Assembly: GCF_012847295.1 (NCBI RefSeq)
Contig: NZ_JABBDY010000002.1
Location: 558,001 to 622,000 of the forward strand
DNA: 64,000 bases
Reading direction: 5' to 3'
DNA from: Microbacterium sp. MF43
GTDB lineage: Bacteria > Actinomycetota > Actinomycetes > Actinomycetales > Microbacteriaceae
This document shows, one piece after another, positions 1-8,806 of the stretch (positions within the stretch are counted from its first letter, which is position 1; each line of letters starts with the position of its first letter). A program made the translations under genes and the position numbers. A model generated the notes under the pieces. That model did no database searches and was not told where the DNA came from. It worked only from the letters and a program-made list of their open reading frames with translations.

Positions 1-57
1 AACCAGAATGCCGATCACCCACATCCACCAGCCGCCGGTGGCGTATCCCCACATCAT
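1..57 (-). CDS. SHOCT-like short membrane protein, N-terminal part only
   Basis: The reverse strand opens with ATG at 57 and reads MMWGYATGGWWMWVIGILV before running off the window edge. A purine-rich GGAGGG lies just before the start. A Trp/Gly-rich opening followed by a hydrophobic segment is typical of short actinobacterial membrane proteins that end in a SHOCT domain, but that domain would lie outside the window. Two DosR-like boxes lie upstream (112-125 and 163-176), shared with the divergent gene at 283. Only 19 residues are visible, so the family is an inference. Confidence 0.55.
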   Translation of the reverse strand, partial: MMWGYATGGWWMWVIGILV

Positions 58-111
58 CGCGCCCTCCTTCGCTCGCGGAATCAAGTCAACGCCGCCCCCG
101 CTCGGGTCGTC

Positions 112-125
112 GGGACTTTCGACCC
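112..125. promoter_or_regulatory. DosR-like palindromic box 1
   Basis: The sequence is GGGACTTTCGACCC. It matches 12 of 14 positions of the mycobacterial DosR core GGGACTWWAGTCCC. A near copy lies 51 bp downstream and the two share flanking bases including a following TCCCCCGC. It lies between the divergent genes starting at 57 (minus) and 283 (plus). The match to DosR is from memory of the consensus; binding is not shown. Confidence 0.45.
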
Positions 126-162
126 TTCCCCCGCAGACGCACCACGGCGCCGCTCACGCCGC

Positions 163-176
163 GGGACCATCGACCC
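163..176. promoter_or_regulatory. DosR-like palindromic box 2
   Basis: The sequence is GGGACCATCGACCC. It differs from box 1 at two central positions and carries the same downstream C-rich flank. Centre-to-centre spacing from box 1 is 51 bp, close to five helical turns, as expected for cooperative sites on one face of the DNA. Confidence 0.45.
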
Positions 177-282
177 ATCCCCCGCCTGCGGCCCCGGAGC
201 ATCCTGATGATGCCCAGCCTCGAACCTCGTCGCGGGCAGCCACGAGTCGCCGAACGGCGAGCGCAGCCGAAGGAGAATGATG

Positions 283-786
283 ATGACGATCGACGTCCAC
301 GTCACGCACCACGTCGCGGTCGATACAGCGGGCGTGCGCCGGGCAGTCCCGATGGACGCGTTGACGGACTTCTTCGCCGAGGCGTTCACCGAAACCATGC
401 GCGTCCTCGAGATGCAGGGCATCCCGCCGGTCGGTCCGCCGTTCGGCAAGTACTACGGCATGCCCGGCGCGACGGTGGACGTCGAGGCGGGGTTCCCGGT
501 AGCGGCCGCCATCGCCTCCTCCGGGGAAGTGGTGCCCGGACGACTCCCGGACAGCAGAGTGGTCGAGGCCGAGCACGTCGGGTCATACGACACGCTGGAG
601 GAGACGTATGCCGAGATGCAGCGATTCATGGCGGGCGAGGGCCTGACCGGTGGCGATGTGATGTGGGAGAGCTATCTCAACGGCCCTGCCACCGAGCCGG
701 ATCCGACGCAGTGGCGCACTGTCATCTCCATTCCGCTCGCGGATCAGGAGACGACCGCGACGCCGGATTCCGCCGCAACGCCGTGA
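283..786 (+). CDS. GyrI-like / effector-binding domain protein
   Basis: A protein of 167 residues resembling the GyrI-like small-molecule-binding fold (the effector half of BmrR/Rob-type regulators) without a DNA-binding domain. It has the usual pattern: an opening beta strand, a helical segment with FGKYYGMPG, a central GFPVAAA strand, a HVGSYDTLEETYAEM helix and a C-terminal TVISIPLA strand. Three tandem ATGs occur at 277, 280 and 283; AGGAG at 271-275 is correctly spaced (7 bases) only for 283. The ligand is unknown. Its place beside DosR-like boxes and the acsA operon suggests a stress-related role, which is inference. Confidence 0.75.
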   Translation: MTIDVHVTHHVAVDTAGVRRAVPMDALTDFFAEAFTETMRVLEMQGIPPVGPPFGKYYGMPGATVDVEAGFPVAAAIASSGEVVPGRLPDSRVVEAEHVGSYDTLEETYAEMQRFMAGEGLTGGDVMWESYLNGPATEPDPTQWRTVISIPLADQETTATPDSAATP

Positions 787-810
787 GTACGGCTGGCGCG
801 CGGCTACCCA

Positions 811-824
811 AGGACGAAGGTCCC
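811..824. promoter_or_regulatory. DosR-like box of the acsA operon
   Basis: The sequence AGGACGAAGGTCCC has GGAC/GTCC arms around a short A/G-rich centre. Its centre (817.5) falls at -41.5 from the predicted transcription start at the acsA ATG (859), the standard position for an activator overlapping the -35 region. No good -35 hexamer is present there, which fits an activator-dependent promoter. Confidence 0.5.
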
Positions 825-846
825 GTTGCGCGGTCGGCCCGCGACG

Positions 847-852
847 TAGCCT
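847..852 (+). promoter_or_regulatory. -10 box of leaderless acsA promoter
   Basis: TAGCCT is separated from the acsA ATG by exactly 6 bases, so transcription probably starts at the A of the start codon. No Shine-Dalgarno sequence is present. Confidence 0.6.
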
Positions 853-858
853 CCCGCC

Positions 859-2655
859 ATGAGCGCCTCAGCGCCGACTCGCTGGCCGACGATCACCAAG
901 GACGCCGCCTCACTCCGGGTCATCCCGAATCTGCGGGACTACGACGAGACCCGTCGCGCCTTCAGCTGGGACGAGGAGCGCCGCACGCTGTCGGGACTGC
1001 CGGGCGGCCACCTCAACATCGCGCACGAGGCCGTCGATCGTCACGCGGCAGGCGACCGCCGCAGCCACCACGCCCTGCGCTTCATTCGCCCGGATGGCAC
1101 CACGCACGCAATGACCTACTCCGACCTTGCAGAGACGACTGACCGCTTCGCGAGCGTCCTGCGGGACCTGGACGTCAGGCACGGCGACCGGGTCTTCTCG
1201 CTTCTCGGGCGTACGCCCGCGCTCTACTCCGCCGCGCTCGGCACGATGAAGAACGGCTCGGTCTTCTGCCCGCTCTTCGCCGCGTTCGGGCCCGAACCCG
1301 TCGGGCAGCGCCTGCGCCTCGGGTCCGGGACCGTCCTGGTGACGACCAGGGCGCTCTACAGGAAGAAGGTCGCTCCGCAACGCGATGTCCTCCCTGACCT
1401 GCGCCACGTCCTGCTGGTCGACGCGGACGGTGCACCCGAGGCCGGCACCCTCGACCTTTGGGAACTGATGGCACGCGCACCCGCATACGGTCCGATCGCC
1501 GCGACATCACCTGAGGACATGGCGCTCCTCCACTTCACCAGCGGCACCACCGGGCGACCCAAGGGGGCCGTGCACGTCCATGAAGCCGTCACCGCGCACT
1601 CTGCCACGGGCCGATACGCGCTCGACCTCCATCGCGACGACGTGTACTGGTGCACCGCGGACCCGGGGTGGGTCACGGGCACGTCGTACGGGATCATCGC
1701 TCCGCTCGTGCACGGAGTGACGGCGGTCGTCGACGAGGACGAACTGCAGGCCGACCGCTGGTACCGGATCCTCGCCGAACAGCGGGTGACGGTCTGGTAC
1801 ACAGCGCCCACCGCGCTGCGCATGCTCATGAAGGCCGGCACCGAGGGCATCCGCAGGCACGACCTCTCGGCGCTTCGCTTCATCGCGAGCGTGGGCGAGC
1901 CTCTCAACCCCGAGGTGGTCGTGTGGGGCAAGGAGGCTTTCGGGCTCCCGATCCACGACAACTGGTGGCAGACCGAGACAGGCGGAATCATGATCGCGAA
2001 CTATCCCGCGATGGATGTCCGGCCGGGATCCATGGGACGCCCGCTCCCCGGGATCGAGGCAGCCATCGTCGCCAGAGACGCCGAGGGTGCGCCCGTCGTT
2101 CGCGATGAGCGCGCTCAGCTCGTCGAGGATGCCCATACGGTCGGCGAGCTCGCGCTCCGGCCGGGATGGCCGTCGATGTTCCGCGGCTACCTCGGCGAGG
2201 AGGACCGCTATCGCCGGTGCTTTGCCGGCGGCTGGTATCTCACCGGCGACCTCGCCCGGCGCGACGAAGACGGCTACTTCTGGTTCGTCGGGCGCGCCGA
2301 CGACGTGATCAAGTCCGCGGGCCACTTGATCGGGCCGTTCGAAGTGGAGAGCTCCCTGATGGAGCATGGCGCGGTCGCCGAGGTCGGCGTGATCGGGGTG
2401 CCGGACGAGGTCGCCGGCGAAGTCGTGAAGGCGTTCGTCGAACTCAAACCCGGATTCGAGGCATCCGACGACCTCAAACGTGAATTGATCGGGTTCGCCC
2501 GCAAGCGACTGGGCGCCGCCGTCGCGCCACGCGAGCTGGAATTCACCGCTTCGGTCCCCAAGACGCGCAGCGGGAAGATCCTTCGCCGCCTGCTGAAGGC
2601 GCGAGAGCTCGGCCTTCCCGAGGGCGACACATCGACACTCGAGGCTGCACGATGA
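859..2655 (+). CDS. acsA: Acetate-CoA ligase (AcsA-type acyl-CoA synthetase)
   Basis: A 598-residue cytoplasmic AMP-forming acyl-CoA synthetase that activates acetate (or a small acid) to acyl-CoA through an acyl-adenylate. Visible motifs are the P-loop [20 protein letters not shown] near residues 217-236, the [10 protein letters not shown] signature of acetyl-CoA synthetases near 371, the hinge region [20 protein letters not shown] near 458, and the C-terminal SGKILRRLL containing the catalytic, acetylation-prone lysine. Length and motifs fit the Bacillus AcsA type better than the longer Acs type. The stop overlaps the next start (ATGA). It is the first gene of a five-gene operon ending in an acyl carrier protein. 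Substrate could be another short-chain acid. Confidence 0.88.
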   Translation: MSASAPTRWPTITKDAASLRVIPNLRDYDETRRAFSWDEERRTLSGLPGGHLNIAHEAVDRHAAGDRRSHHALRFIRPDGTTHAMTYSDLAETTDRFASVLRDLDVRHGDRVFSLLGRTPALYSAALGTMKNGSVFCPLFAAFGPEPVGQRLRLGSGTVLVTTRALYRKKVAPQRDVLPDLRHVLLVDADGAPEAGTLDLWELMARAPAYGPIAATSPEDMALLHFTSGTTGRPKGAVHVHEAVTAHSATGRYALDLHRDDVYWCTADPGWVTGTSYGIIAPLVHGVTAVVDEDELQADRWYRILAEQRVTVWYTAPTALRMLMKAGTEGIRRHDLSALRFIASVGEPLNPEVVVWGKEAFGLPIHDNWWQTETGGIMIANYPAMDVRPGSMGRPLPGIEAAIVARDAEGAPVVRDERAQLVEDAHTVGELALRPGWPSMFRGYLGEEDRYRRCFAGGWYLTGDLARRDEDGYFWFVGRADDVIKSAGHLIGPFEVESSLMEHGAVAEVGVIGVPDEVAGEVVKAFVELKPGFEASDDLKRELIGFARKRLGAAVAPRELEFTASVPKTRSGKILRRLLKARELGLPEGDTSTLEAAR

Positions 2656-3656
2656 TCACCGAGCGCGCCAGGGTCGCCATCGAGGAGGATCCCGAGCACG
2701 CTCGGGACCTGCTGCGGCAGATGCTGCGGGTACGGCGCTTCGAGGAGGCGTGCGTCGAGCTCTACAGCGCGACGAAGATCCGGGGCTTCCTGCACGTGTA
2801 CATCGGCGAAGAGGCCGTGGCCACCGGAGTCATGTCGGTCGTGGGGCCGGATGACTCCGTCGTGGCGACGTACCGCGAACACGGTCACGCGCTGCTGCGC
2901 GGCATTCCGGCAACAGCGATCATGGCCGAGATGTTCGGCCGCGTCGAGGGGTGCTGCCGTGGGCGAGGCGGATCGATGCACCTGTTCGACCGGGAATCCC
3001 GATTCTTCGGCGGGAACGCCATCGTCGCCGGCGGCCTTCCCTTGGCGGTGGGTCTCGCACTGGCCGACAAGATGCGCGGGCGGGATGCGGTCACCGTCTG
3101 CTTCTTCGGCGAGGGCGCCGTCGCCGAAGGCGAGTTCCACGAGAGCATGAACCTCGCTGCGCTCTGGGACCTGCCCGTGCTGTTCTGCTGCGAGAACAAC
3201 CTCTACGCGATGGGGACGGCCCTCGACCGCTCCGAGTCGCAGACGGACTTGGCGCTCAAGGCCGCGGGGTACGCGGTGGCAGCGTGGGCTGTCGACGGTA
3301 TGGACGTCCTCGAAGTGGAGTCCGCCGCTCGTCGGGCGGTCGACGCCATCCGCGCCGGCTCCGGGCCCCACTTCCTGGAACTGCGCACCTATCGGTTCCG
3401 CGCGCACTCCATGTTCGACCCGGAGCGCTACCGATCCAAGGCCGAGGTGGAGCAATGGATGGGACGCGATCCCGTCGCACAACTGAAGGCTGCCCTCGAG
3501 ACCGCCGACGAGCTGCCGGACGACACATGGTCGAAGCTTCAGAAGGACGTCGACGATGAGGTGCGCGAAGCGATCGCTTTCGCCGAAGCAGGGCACCTGG
3601 AGCCCGTCGATCAGCTCGAGCGTTTCGTGTACAGCGATCGGGTGGCGCCGACATGA
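2652..3656 (+). CDS. 2-oxoacid (pyruvate/acetoin) dehydrogenase E1 alpha subunit
   Basis: A 334-residue thiamine-diphosphate-dependent E1 alpha subunit. The ThDP/Mg-binding stretch reads [20 protein letters not shown] and continues to the ENN motif near residues 150-185; [11 protein letters not shown] near 100-112 and [12 protein letters not shown] near 245 are also family hallmarks. It would decarboxylate a 2-oxoacid, with the E1 beta encoded next. The length is that of the short two-subunit E1 type (PDH of Gram-positives, acetoin dehydrogenase). The start overlaps acsA by 4 bases and the end overlaps E1 beta by 4 bases, so the three are translationally coupled. Pyruvate is the likeliest substrate given the acetyl-CoA ligase partner; acetoin is an alternative. 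Confidence 0.88.
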   Translation: MITERARVAIEEDPEHARDLLRQMLRVRRFEEACVELYSATKIRGFLHVYIGEEAVATGVMSVVGPDDSVVATYREHGHALLRGIPATAIMAEMFGRVEGCCRGRGGSMHLFDRESRFFGGNAIVAGGLPLAVGLALADKMRGRDAVTVCFFGEGAVAEGEFHESMNLAALWDLPVLFCCENNLYAMGTALDRSESQTDLALKAAGYAVAAWAVDGMDVLEVESAARRAVDAIRAGSGPHFLELRTYRFRAHSMFDPERYRSKAEVEQWMGRDPVAQLKAALETADELPDDTWSKLQKDVDDEVREAIAFAEAGHLEPVDQLERFVYSDRVAPT

Positions 3657-4630
3657 CGACCTACCGGGAAGCGATGCGAGCAGCGATCCGTGAAGCGCTC
3701 CAGCGAGACGATCGCGTCTTCCTGCTGGGAGAGGACGTCGGACGGTACGGCGGCGGATTCGCGGTCAGTCTCGGTCTGCTCGAGGAGTTCGGCCCTTCAC
3801 GCGTCCGTGACACGCCGCTCTCGGAGGCGGGCTTCGTCGGCGCGGGCATCGGGGCGGCACTCGGCGGCATGCGCCCGATCATCGAGATCATGACCGTCAA
3901 TTTCAGTCTCCTCGCACTGGATCAGATCGTGAACAATGCCGCCACCCTGCTCCACATGTCGGGAGGCCAGTTCAACGTGCCCGTGGTCATCCGGATGACG
4001 ACGGGCGGCGGCCGTCAGCTCGCCGCGCAGCACTCGCACAGTCTCGAGGGGTGGATGGCGCACATCCCCGGCCTGCGGGTGCTCGCACCCGCGACCGTCG
4101 AGGACGCCCGCGGGATGCTCTGGACGGCGCTGCAGGACCCCGATCCGGTGCTGATCTTCGAGCACGGGTCGCTCTACAACGTCGCGTCGGACCTCGCCGA
4201 CGACGCCGGTGCGGTCGACATCGATCACGCAGCGATCCGCCGCACGGGCGCGGACGTGACGATCATCGCGTATGGCGGCACGGTGCCGACCGCGCTCGAT
4301 GCGGCGGAAGCGCTGGCGGCTGAATCGGTCGACTCCGAGGTGCTCGATCTCCGCACGCTGCGTCCCCTCGATGACGCCGCGATCCTGACGAGCGTTGCGA
4401 AGACGCACAGGGCGGTCGTCGTCGACGAGGGCTGGCGCACCGGAAGCCTCGCCGCCGAGATCTGCGCGCGAGTCATGGAGTCGGCCTTCTACGACCTCGA
4501 CGCGCCGGTCGCCCGAGTGTGCAGCGCCGAGGTCCCGGTGCCGTACGCCAAGCATCTGGAGGCGGCAGCGCTTCCCTCGGCCGAGCGCGTGGTCGCGGCG
4601 GTACGCGAAGTGGTCGGCGCGCATGTCTGA
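3653..4630 (+). CDS. 2-oxoacid (pyruvate/acetoin) dehydrogenase E1 beta subunit
   Basis: A 325-residue transketolase-like E1 beta subunit. It shows [13 protein letters not shown] near residue 22, the conserved [20 protein letters not shown] near 50, FEHGSLYN near 165 and a C-terminal transketolase domain with VDEGWRTGS and the closing [10 protein letters not shown]. With the preceding alpha subunit it forms the heterotetrameric E1 that decarboxylates the 2-oxoacid and reductively acylates the lipoyl group of E2. Overlaps of 4 bases with E1 alpha and 8 bases with E2 show one operon. Confidence 0.88.
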   Translation: MTTYREAMRAAIREALQRDDRVFLLGEDVGRYGGGFAVSLGLLEEFGPSRVRDTPLSEAGFVGAGIGAALGGMRPIIEIMTVNFSLLALDQIVNNAATLLHMSGGQFNVPVVIRMTTGGGRQLAAQHSHSLEGWMAHIPGLRVLAPATVEDARGMLWTALQDPDPVLIFEHGSLYNVASDLADDAGAVDIDHAAIRRTGADVTIIAYGGTVPTALDAAEALAAESVDSEVLDLRTLRPLDDAAILTSVAKTHRAVVVDEGWRTGSLAAEICARVMESAFYDLDAPVARVCSAEVPVPYAKHLEAAALPSAERVVAAVREVVGAHV

Positions 4631-6035
4631 GTTCCGGATGCCGTCCCTCGGAGCCGACATGACCGAGGCGAAGGTCGTGGAGTGGCTCGTCAAGCCCGGC
4701 GACCGGGTTCACCGGGGTGACGTCGTGGCCGAGGTCGACACCGAGAAGACCGTGATGGAGATCGAGGCGTTCGAGGATGCCGTCGTCTCGCGGCTGCTCG
4801 TGCCGCTCGGCGAGACCGTTCCCGTCGGCACCCCGATCGCCCTCTTCGACCCGGTCCCTGGGGACATCACCGGGCCCGGCCCGGACACCCCGCAGGCGCC
4901 ATCCGGGACGCAGCCGTCGAGCGAGGGTGGGCACGAGCCAGCGCAGCCCTCTCGAGCGGCGCCTCGGGTGGCACCGCCGGTGCGGCGCCTGGCCCACGAA
5001 CTCCATGTGGAGCTGGGCCAGGTTCGCGGGACGGGTCAGCATGGAGCCATCACCCGCGCGGACGTGGAGACCGCAGCGCATGGTGCCGCGCCTCCCGCAC
5101 CCGCCCCGTCTCCGGCCCTCCTCGCTCCGCAGGCGGATCGTTCGGTGACACCTCGCGTGCGTTCCTCACCCCGCGCCCGTCGGCTGGCATCGGAACGCGG
5201 CCTCGATCTCGCGGCCGTCCATGGCACGGGTCCCGGCGCGGCTGTGACGGCCGCCGACCTCACCCGCGAAGTGTCCGCTGCCCGGCCATCAGCGACAGGA
5301 ACGACCCCGGGCGTCGGCGAATCGCCGCCCGAACGCGAACCGGGCGAGGCGACCGAGGGCCCCGCGGCGCGCTCCGCCAAGCTGCGCCGCGCGGTCGGCG
5401 CGCTGATGGCTCGTTCGAAGCAGGAGATTCCGCACTACTACCTCAGTGCCGCCATCGATCTGGGCCCGTCGATGGAGTGGATGCGACGGGTGAACGCGCA
5501 GCGTCCGATCGCCGAGCGTCTGGTCCCTTCCGTGCTCCTTCTGGCCGCGGCGGCGAAGGCGGCCAAGGCGGCACCCGGTATGAACGGCTTCTACCGCGAG
5601 GGCGCCTTCGAGCCGAGTGAGCGAGTGCACCTCGGGGTGGCAGTCGCCCTTCGCGGGGGAGGCCTGATCGCGCCGGCCATTCTCGACGCGGATTCACTCA
5701 CCGTCGATGAGTTGATGCGCACGCTGCGTGACCTGGTCGCCCGTTCGCGGGCGGGGCGCCTCCAGCGCGCTGAGATGACCGAGCCGACGATCACCGTCAC
5801 GAACCTGGGAGACCTCGGCGTCGACACGATCTTCGGTGTGATCTATCCACCACAGGTCGCCCTCGTGGGGTTCGGTGCCGTCCGGGAGGCCGTCGTCGCG
5901 CGCGACGGGTGCATCGGCATCCGTCCCATGGTGAGCGCGACGCTTTCGGCCGATCATCGGGTCAGCGACGGACTGGCCGGCATCCGCATGCTGACCCTCA
6001 TCGAAGAGCGGCTGCAGAATCCGGAGGAATTGTGA
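4623..6035 (+). CDS. Dihydrolipoamide acyltransferase (E2) with two E3-binding-like segments
   Basis: A 470-residue E2 core. The start at 4623 lies inside the E1 beta stop region and gives the canonical opening [13 protein letters not shown] of a lipoyl domain, with lipoyl lysine 42 in DTEKT. Pro/Ala linkers follow, then two segments that both look like peripheral-subunit-binding domains (about 115-150, ending [13 protein letters not shown], and 176-216, ending [13 protein letters not shown]). The catalytic domain is 245-470 with the active-site DHRVSDG. No E3 (dihydrolipoamide dehydrogenase) gene lies nearby, so E3 must come from elsewhere. Two such binding segments on one E2 is unusual. The stop overlaps the ACP start. 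Confidence 0.87.
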   Translation: MSEFRMPSLGADMTEAKVVEWLVKPGDRVHRGDVVAEVDTEKTVMEIEAFEDAVVSRLLVPLGETVPVGTPIALFDPVPGDITGPGPDTPQAPSGTQPSSEGGHEPAQPSRAAPRVAPPVRRLAHELHVELGQVRGTGQHGAITRADVETAAHGAAPPAPAPSPALLAPQADRSVTPRVRSSPRARRLASERGLDLAAVHGTGPGAAVTAADLTREVSAARPSATGTTPGVGESPPEREPGEATEGPAARSAKLRRAVGALMARSKQEIPHYYLSAAIDLGPSMEWMRRVNAQRPIAERLVPSVLLLAAAAKAAKAAPGMNGFYREGAFEPSERVHLGVAVALRGGGLIAPAILDADSLTVDELMRTLRDLVARSRAGRLQRAEMTEPTITVTNLGDLGVDTIFGVIYPPQVALVGFGAVREAVVARDGCIGIRPMVSATLSADHRVSDGLAGIRMLTLIEERLQNPEEL

Positions 6036-6274
6036 ACGAGCAGGATGCCCGCAATGCTGTGCTTGCCGCGATCGGTGAGGTGGCACCCGATGTCGAGGCA
6101 TCCGACCTCGATCCGCGCTCGCGGCTGCGCCAGGATCTCGAGCTCGACTCCCTGGACTTCCTGCGGCTGGTGCAGCTGCTCGCGAACCGGACCGGAGTCG
6201 AGGCACCCGAGGAGGACTACCCTTCGCTCACGACCGTCCAGGCGGTGGTCGACTACATCGCCGCGCGGGGGTGA
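6032..6274 (+). CDS. Free-standing acyl carrier protein (phosphopantetheine-binding)
   Basis: An 80-residue ACP starting at GTG 6032, whose start codon overlaps the E2 stop. The attachment serine is Ser40 in LELDSLDFLRL, and the flanking acidic four-helix pattern (LRQDLELDSL, APEEDYPSL, VVDYIAARG) is normal for type II carrier proteins. It would need 4'-phosphopantetheinylation by a transferase outside the window. It sits at the end of an acsA-E1-E1-E2 operon with no fatty acid or polyketide genes near, so its acyl cargo is unknown. A link between the dehydrogenase complex and the carrier is inferred only from the coupling. Confidence 0.85.
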   Translation: MNEQDARNAVLAAIGEVAPDVEASDLDPRSRLRQDLELDSLDFLRLVQLLANRTGVEAPEEDYPSLTTVQAVVDYIAARG

Positions 6275-6342
6275 GCGGCACGAGGATCGCGTCGATGTCG
6301 ACCCTGACGCCGACGCGGGACCGTGGATTCCGGTCCCCTCCC

Positions 6343-7350
6343 TCACGAGGTCCCGCGGTCGATCACGAGCGATCCCGCAGCGCGTCCGTCGCGGAGGTCG
6401 GCGAGAGCCCGGTCGGTCTCACGATCGGCGTAGCGGGTGATCGTCGCATGCAGACCCAGGTTCGCTGCCAGGCGCAGGAATTCTTCGCCGTCGGCTCGGG
6501 TGTTCGCGGTGACGGTGCGCAGATCACGCTCCTGGAAGAGGTGCGGGCCATAACTCATCGCGGGGATGTCCGACATGTGGATTCCGGCGAGGACCACGGT
6601 TCCTCCGGGCTTGGTCGCCCTCAGCGCGACGGGCACGAGCTCCCCGGCGGGGGCGAAGACGATCGCCGAGTCGAGCGGCTCGGGGGGCTGCTGGGCCTCC
6701 TCGCCCACGAAGCCGATCCCGGACGCGCGGGCGAGCGCGCGGTTCTGCTCTCCGCGCGTCATGACGTGCACTGTCGCGCCCGCGGCGCCGGCGATCTGGG
6801 CGGTGAGGTGAGCGCTCGAGCCGAAGCCGTACAGCCCGAGGACTCCCCCGCCCGGAAGATGCGCTCGGCAGAGCGCCCGGTAGCCGATGATTCCGGCACA
6901 CAGGAGGGGCGCGGTTTCCACCGGGTCCAGCGCCTTCGGCAGCGGGTAGGCGAAGCGCTCGTCGACGAACGCGAACTCGGCGAAGCCGCCATCATGGTCC
7001 CAGCCCGTGAACGTCGGTGCCGCGCACAGATTCTCCCGCCCGCCCACGCACCACGGGCAGCTCCCGCACGTGCTCCCGAGCCACGCAACCCCGATTCGGT
7101 CGCCGAGGCGGAATCTCTCAGACCCCGTTCCTGCCTCGACGACCTCGCCGACGATCTGATGTCCGGGCACCACCGTCTCGTGGTGACGCGCCAGGTCCCC
7201 GTCGATGACGTGCAGGTCGGTACGGCACACGCCGCACGCGATCACGCGGATCACGACCCCTCGAGCGACCGCCGCCGGGCGGGGTATCGTCACGCGTTCG
7301 AGATCCCCCGTTCCCCGCGTCACCCAGGCGCTCATCTGGGCTGCCCTCAT
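6343..7350 (-). CDS. Zinc-dependent alcohol dehydrogenase family protein
   Basis: A 335-residue medium-chain dehydrogenase. The catalytic zinc ligands are in CGVCRTDLHV (near 39-48) and GHQIVGE (near 65), and the structural zinc site is the four-cysteine cluster CGSCPWCVGGRENLC near 95-109. The Rossmann signature is degenerate (LGLYGFGSSAHL near 175). It probably oxidises or reduces short alcohols/aldehydes with NAD(P). It converges with the ACP gene and lies 22 bases after a small membrane protein with which it is probably cotranscribed from a promoter near 7.8 kb that carries a DosR-like box. A fermentative role beside acsA and PDH would fit hypoxia, but this is inference. Confidence 0.85.
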   Translation of the reverse strand: MRAAQMSAWVTRGTGDLERVTIPRPAAVARGVVIRVIACGVCRTDLHVIDGDLARHHETVVPGHQIVGEVVEAGTGSERFRLGDRIGVAWLGSTCGSCPWCVGGRENLCAAPTFTGWDHDGGFAEFAFVDERFAYPLPKALDPVETAPLLCAGIIGYRALCRAHLPGGGVLGLYGFGSSAHLTAQIAGAAGATVHVMTRGEQNRALARASGIGFVGEEAQQPPEPLDSAIVFAPAGELVPVALRATKPGGTVVLAGIHMSDIPAMSYGPHLFQERDLRTVTANTRADGEEFLRLAANLGLHATITRYADRETDRALADLRDGRAAGSLVIDRGTS

Positions 7351-7372
7351 ATCCGCGCCTCCGTCTGCGCGC

Positions 7373-7738
7373 TCATCCGAAGACCGCCACGAGGGCGCCG
7401 CTCACCAGGTTCATGAGAATGAAGCCAGCCACGACCAGCCCGCCGATGATCAAGGGCACCCAGGCCCCGGGCTGCCCCAGGGCGGCTGCCTTTCGACTGA
7501 AGTGAGCCGTGAGCAGAAGCGGCATCGCAAGAACCGCGGTGGCAACGACGAGGGCGATTGCGGCGATCCACCACGGCACGGCGGCGACGCCGTCGCTGTA
7601 TCCCACAGAGGCGGGCACGCCTTCGCCCGCGATGAACGCGATCACGATGGAGAAGGGGTAGAGAATCAGCGACCACCACGCCCAGGACCACGCGCGCTTC
7701 GCACCTCCAGCCCCTACTCGCCCCGTTTGCGCACTCAT
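7373..7738 (-). CDS. Small three-helix membrane protein, function unknown
   Basis: A 121-residue protein with three clear hydrophobic segments (about 20-40, 53-77 and 92-118) and a basic N-terminus. GGAGG precedes the start at the expected distance. I do not recognise a named family. It leads the alcohol dehydrogenase gene by 22 bases, and a DosR-like palindrome lies about 90 bases upstream, so both may belong to the stress island that starts at the left edge. Confidence 0.6.
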   Translation of the reverse strand: MSAQTGRVGAGGAKRAWSWAWWSLILYPFSIVIAFIAGEGVPASVGYSDGVAAVPWWIAAIALVVATAVLAMPLLLTAHFSRKAAALGQPGAWVPLIIGGLVVAGFILMNLVSGALVAVFG

Positions 7739-7823
7739 GAGGACCTCCGCCTCCGTCCAGGCCTAGCGCACACGCACCGGCTGCCCGAGATCACAGTGTC
7801 TCGCTCGCGGTGGTGAGGGACCG

Positions 7824-7837
7824 AGGACCTTGGTCCC
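7824..7837. promoter_or_regulatory. DosR-like box upstream of the membrane protein/alcohol dehydrogenase genes
   Basis: The sequence AGGACCTTGGTCCC has arms GGACC/GGTCC around TT, close to the DosR core. A broader imperfect palindrome runs 7817-7837 with one mismatch. Its centre is 92 bp upstream of the ATG at 7738 on the minus strand. The rest of the 7739-7960 gap shows nothing else I recognise. Confidence 0.45.
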
Positions 7838-7960
7838 CCGGGCGCCTCGCCGGTGGTCGCCCTCTGGTGTCGACCGCCGCGCCGGTCCGACGATCGCCGA
7901 GGGCGGCGCGTCAGCTCGCTCCCGAGCCCGGAGGAACGCCACGTCGCATTCGTCCTGACC

Positions 7961-8806
7961 TCACCCCGCCACCTCGGCCAGCGCGGGTGTGAGCTCGGCC
8001 GCGAGTTCTCGAGCGAGGAACCCGATGCCCATCCGCCCGGTCAGCCGATCGCCGGCCCGCGCGTGCACCCAGCTGCCCCATACGGCCGCGCGGGCGGGCT
8101 CGACGCCACGGGCAGCGAAGCCCGTGATCGCACCCGCCAGAACGTCGCCGCTGCCCGACGTGCCCAAGCCCGCTCCACCGTCGGCGATCGAGAAGCGCGC
8201 CCCGTCCGGATCGGCCACGTCGCCGTAGCAGTTCACGACCGCGTGGTAGCGCTGCGAGATCTCGCGGAGACCGGCGGTCGGGTCATCCGGATCCAGTTCG
8301 CGTCCGAGAAGAATCGCGGCCTCCTCGCGGTTCGGATTGAGGATCAGCCGGTCCGGGAGCCTGTCACGGTCGATGTCGGGCAGCACACGGAGGCCGAAAG
8401 CGTCGAGAACGAGGCAGGCCGGGTCCCACGCGGCGACTGCAAGCACCGTTGCCCTGGTCTCCCCGGGGTTGTCGAATCCCGGTCCGACGAGCACCGCATC
8501 GGCTGCCTTCACGTCCTCGCCGACCGACGGCGGAAGGGGGTCGCCTGAGTCTTCGGGCAACGCCAGCACGGCCGCTTCCGGGATGACGACACCGAGCTGC
8601 GCCTCGATCGACGCGGGTACCAGCAGCCCGAGGCGCCCCGCACCCACGCGGAGCGCCGCCTCGCCCGCCAGCGTGACGGCCCCGGGCGTGCGGCGGGATC
8701 CGCCCACCACGACGATCTGCCCGCGCGATTTCTTGGATTCACCCGGGTCGGGCAGCCCCCACGAGCGCAGCAGCTCGCTGGTCACCTGCTCACTCGGGCT
8801 CGACAT
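7961..8806 (-). CDS. nnrD: ADP-dependent NAD(P)H-hydrate dehydratase, stand-alone
   Basis: A 281-residue ribokinase-like enzyme that dehydrates damaged NADHX/NADPHX back to NAD(P)H. The signature GTSGSGDVLAGAITG near residue 225 and LNPNREEAAIL near 170 identify the family; GSRRTPGAVTLAGEAALRVG near 33-52 is the usual N-terminal nucleotide region. It lacks the epimerase half found in fused bacterial NnrE-NnrD proteins. The start at 8806 has GGGAG 8 bases upstream and overlaps the end of the histidine phosphatase gene by 17 bases; a longer upstream reading would be a shadow of that gene. Confidence 0.87.
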   Translation of the reverse strand: MSSPSEQVTSELLRSWGLPDPGESKKSRGQIVVVGGSRRTPGAVTLAGEAALRVGAGRLGLLVPASIEAQLGVVIPEAAVLALPEDSGDPLPPSVGEDVKAADAVLVGPGFDNPGETRATVLAVAAWDPACLVLDAFGLRVLPDIDRDRLPDRLILNPNREEAAILLGRELDPDDPTAGLREISQRYHAVVNCYGDVADPDGARFSIADGGAGLGTSGSGDVLAGAITGFAARGVEPARAAVWGSWVHARAGDRLTGRMGIGFLARELAAELTPALAEVAG

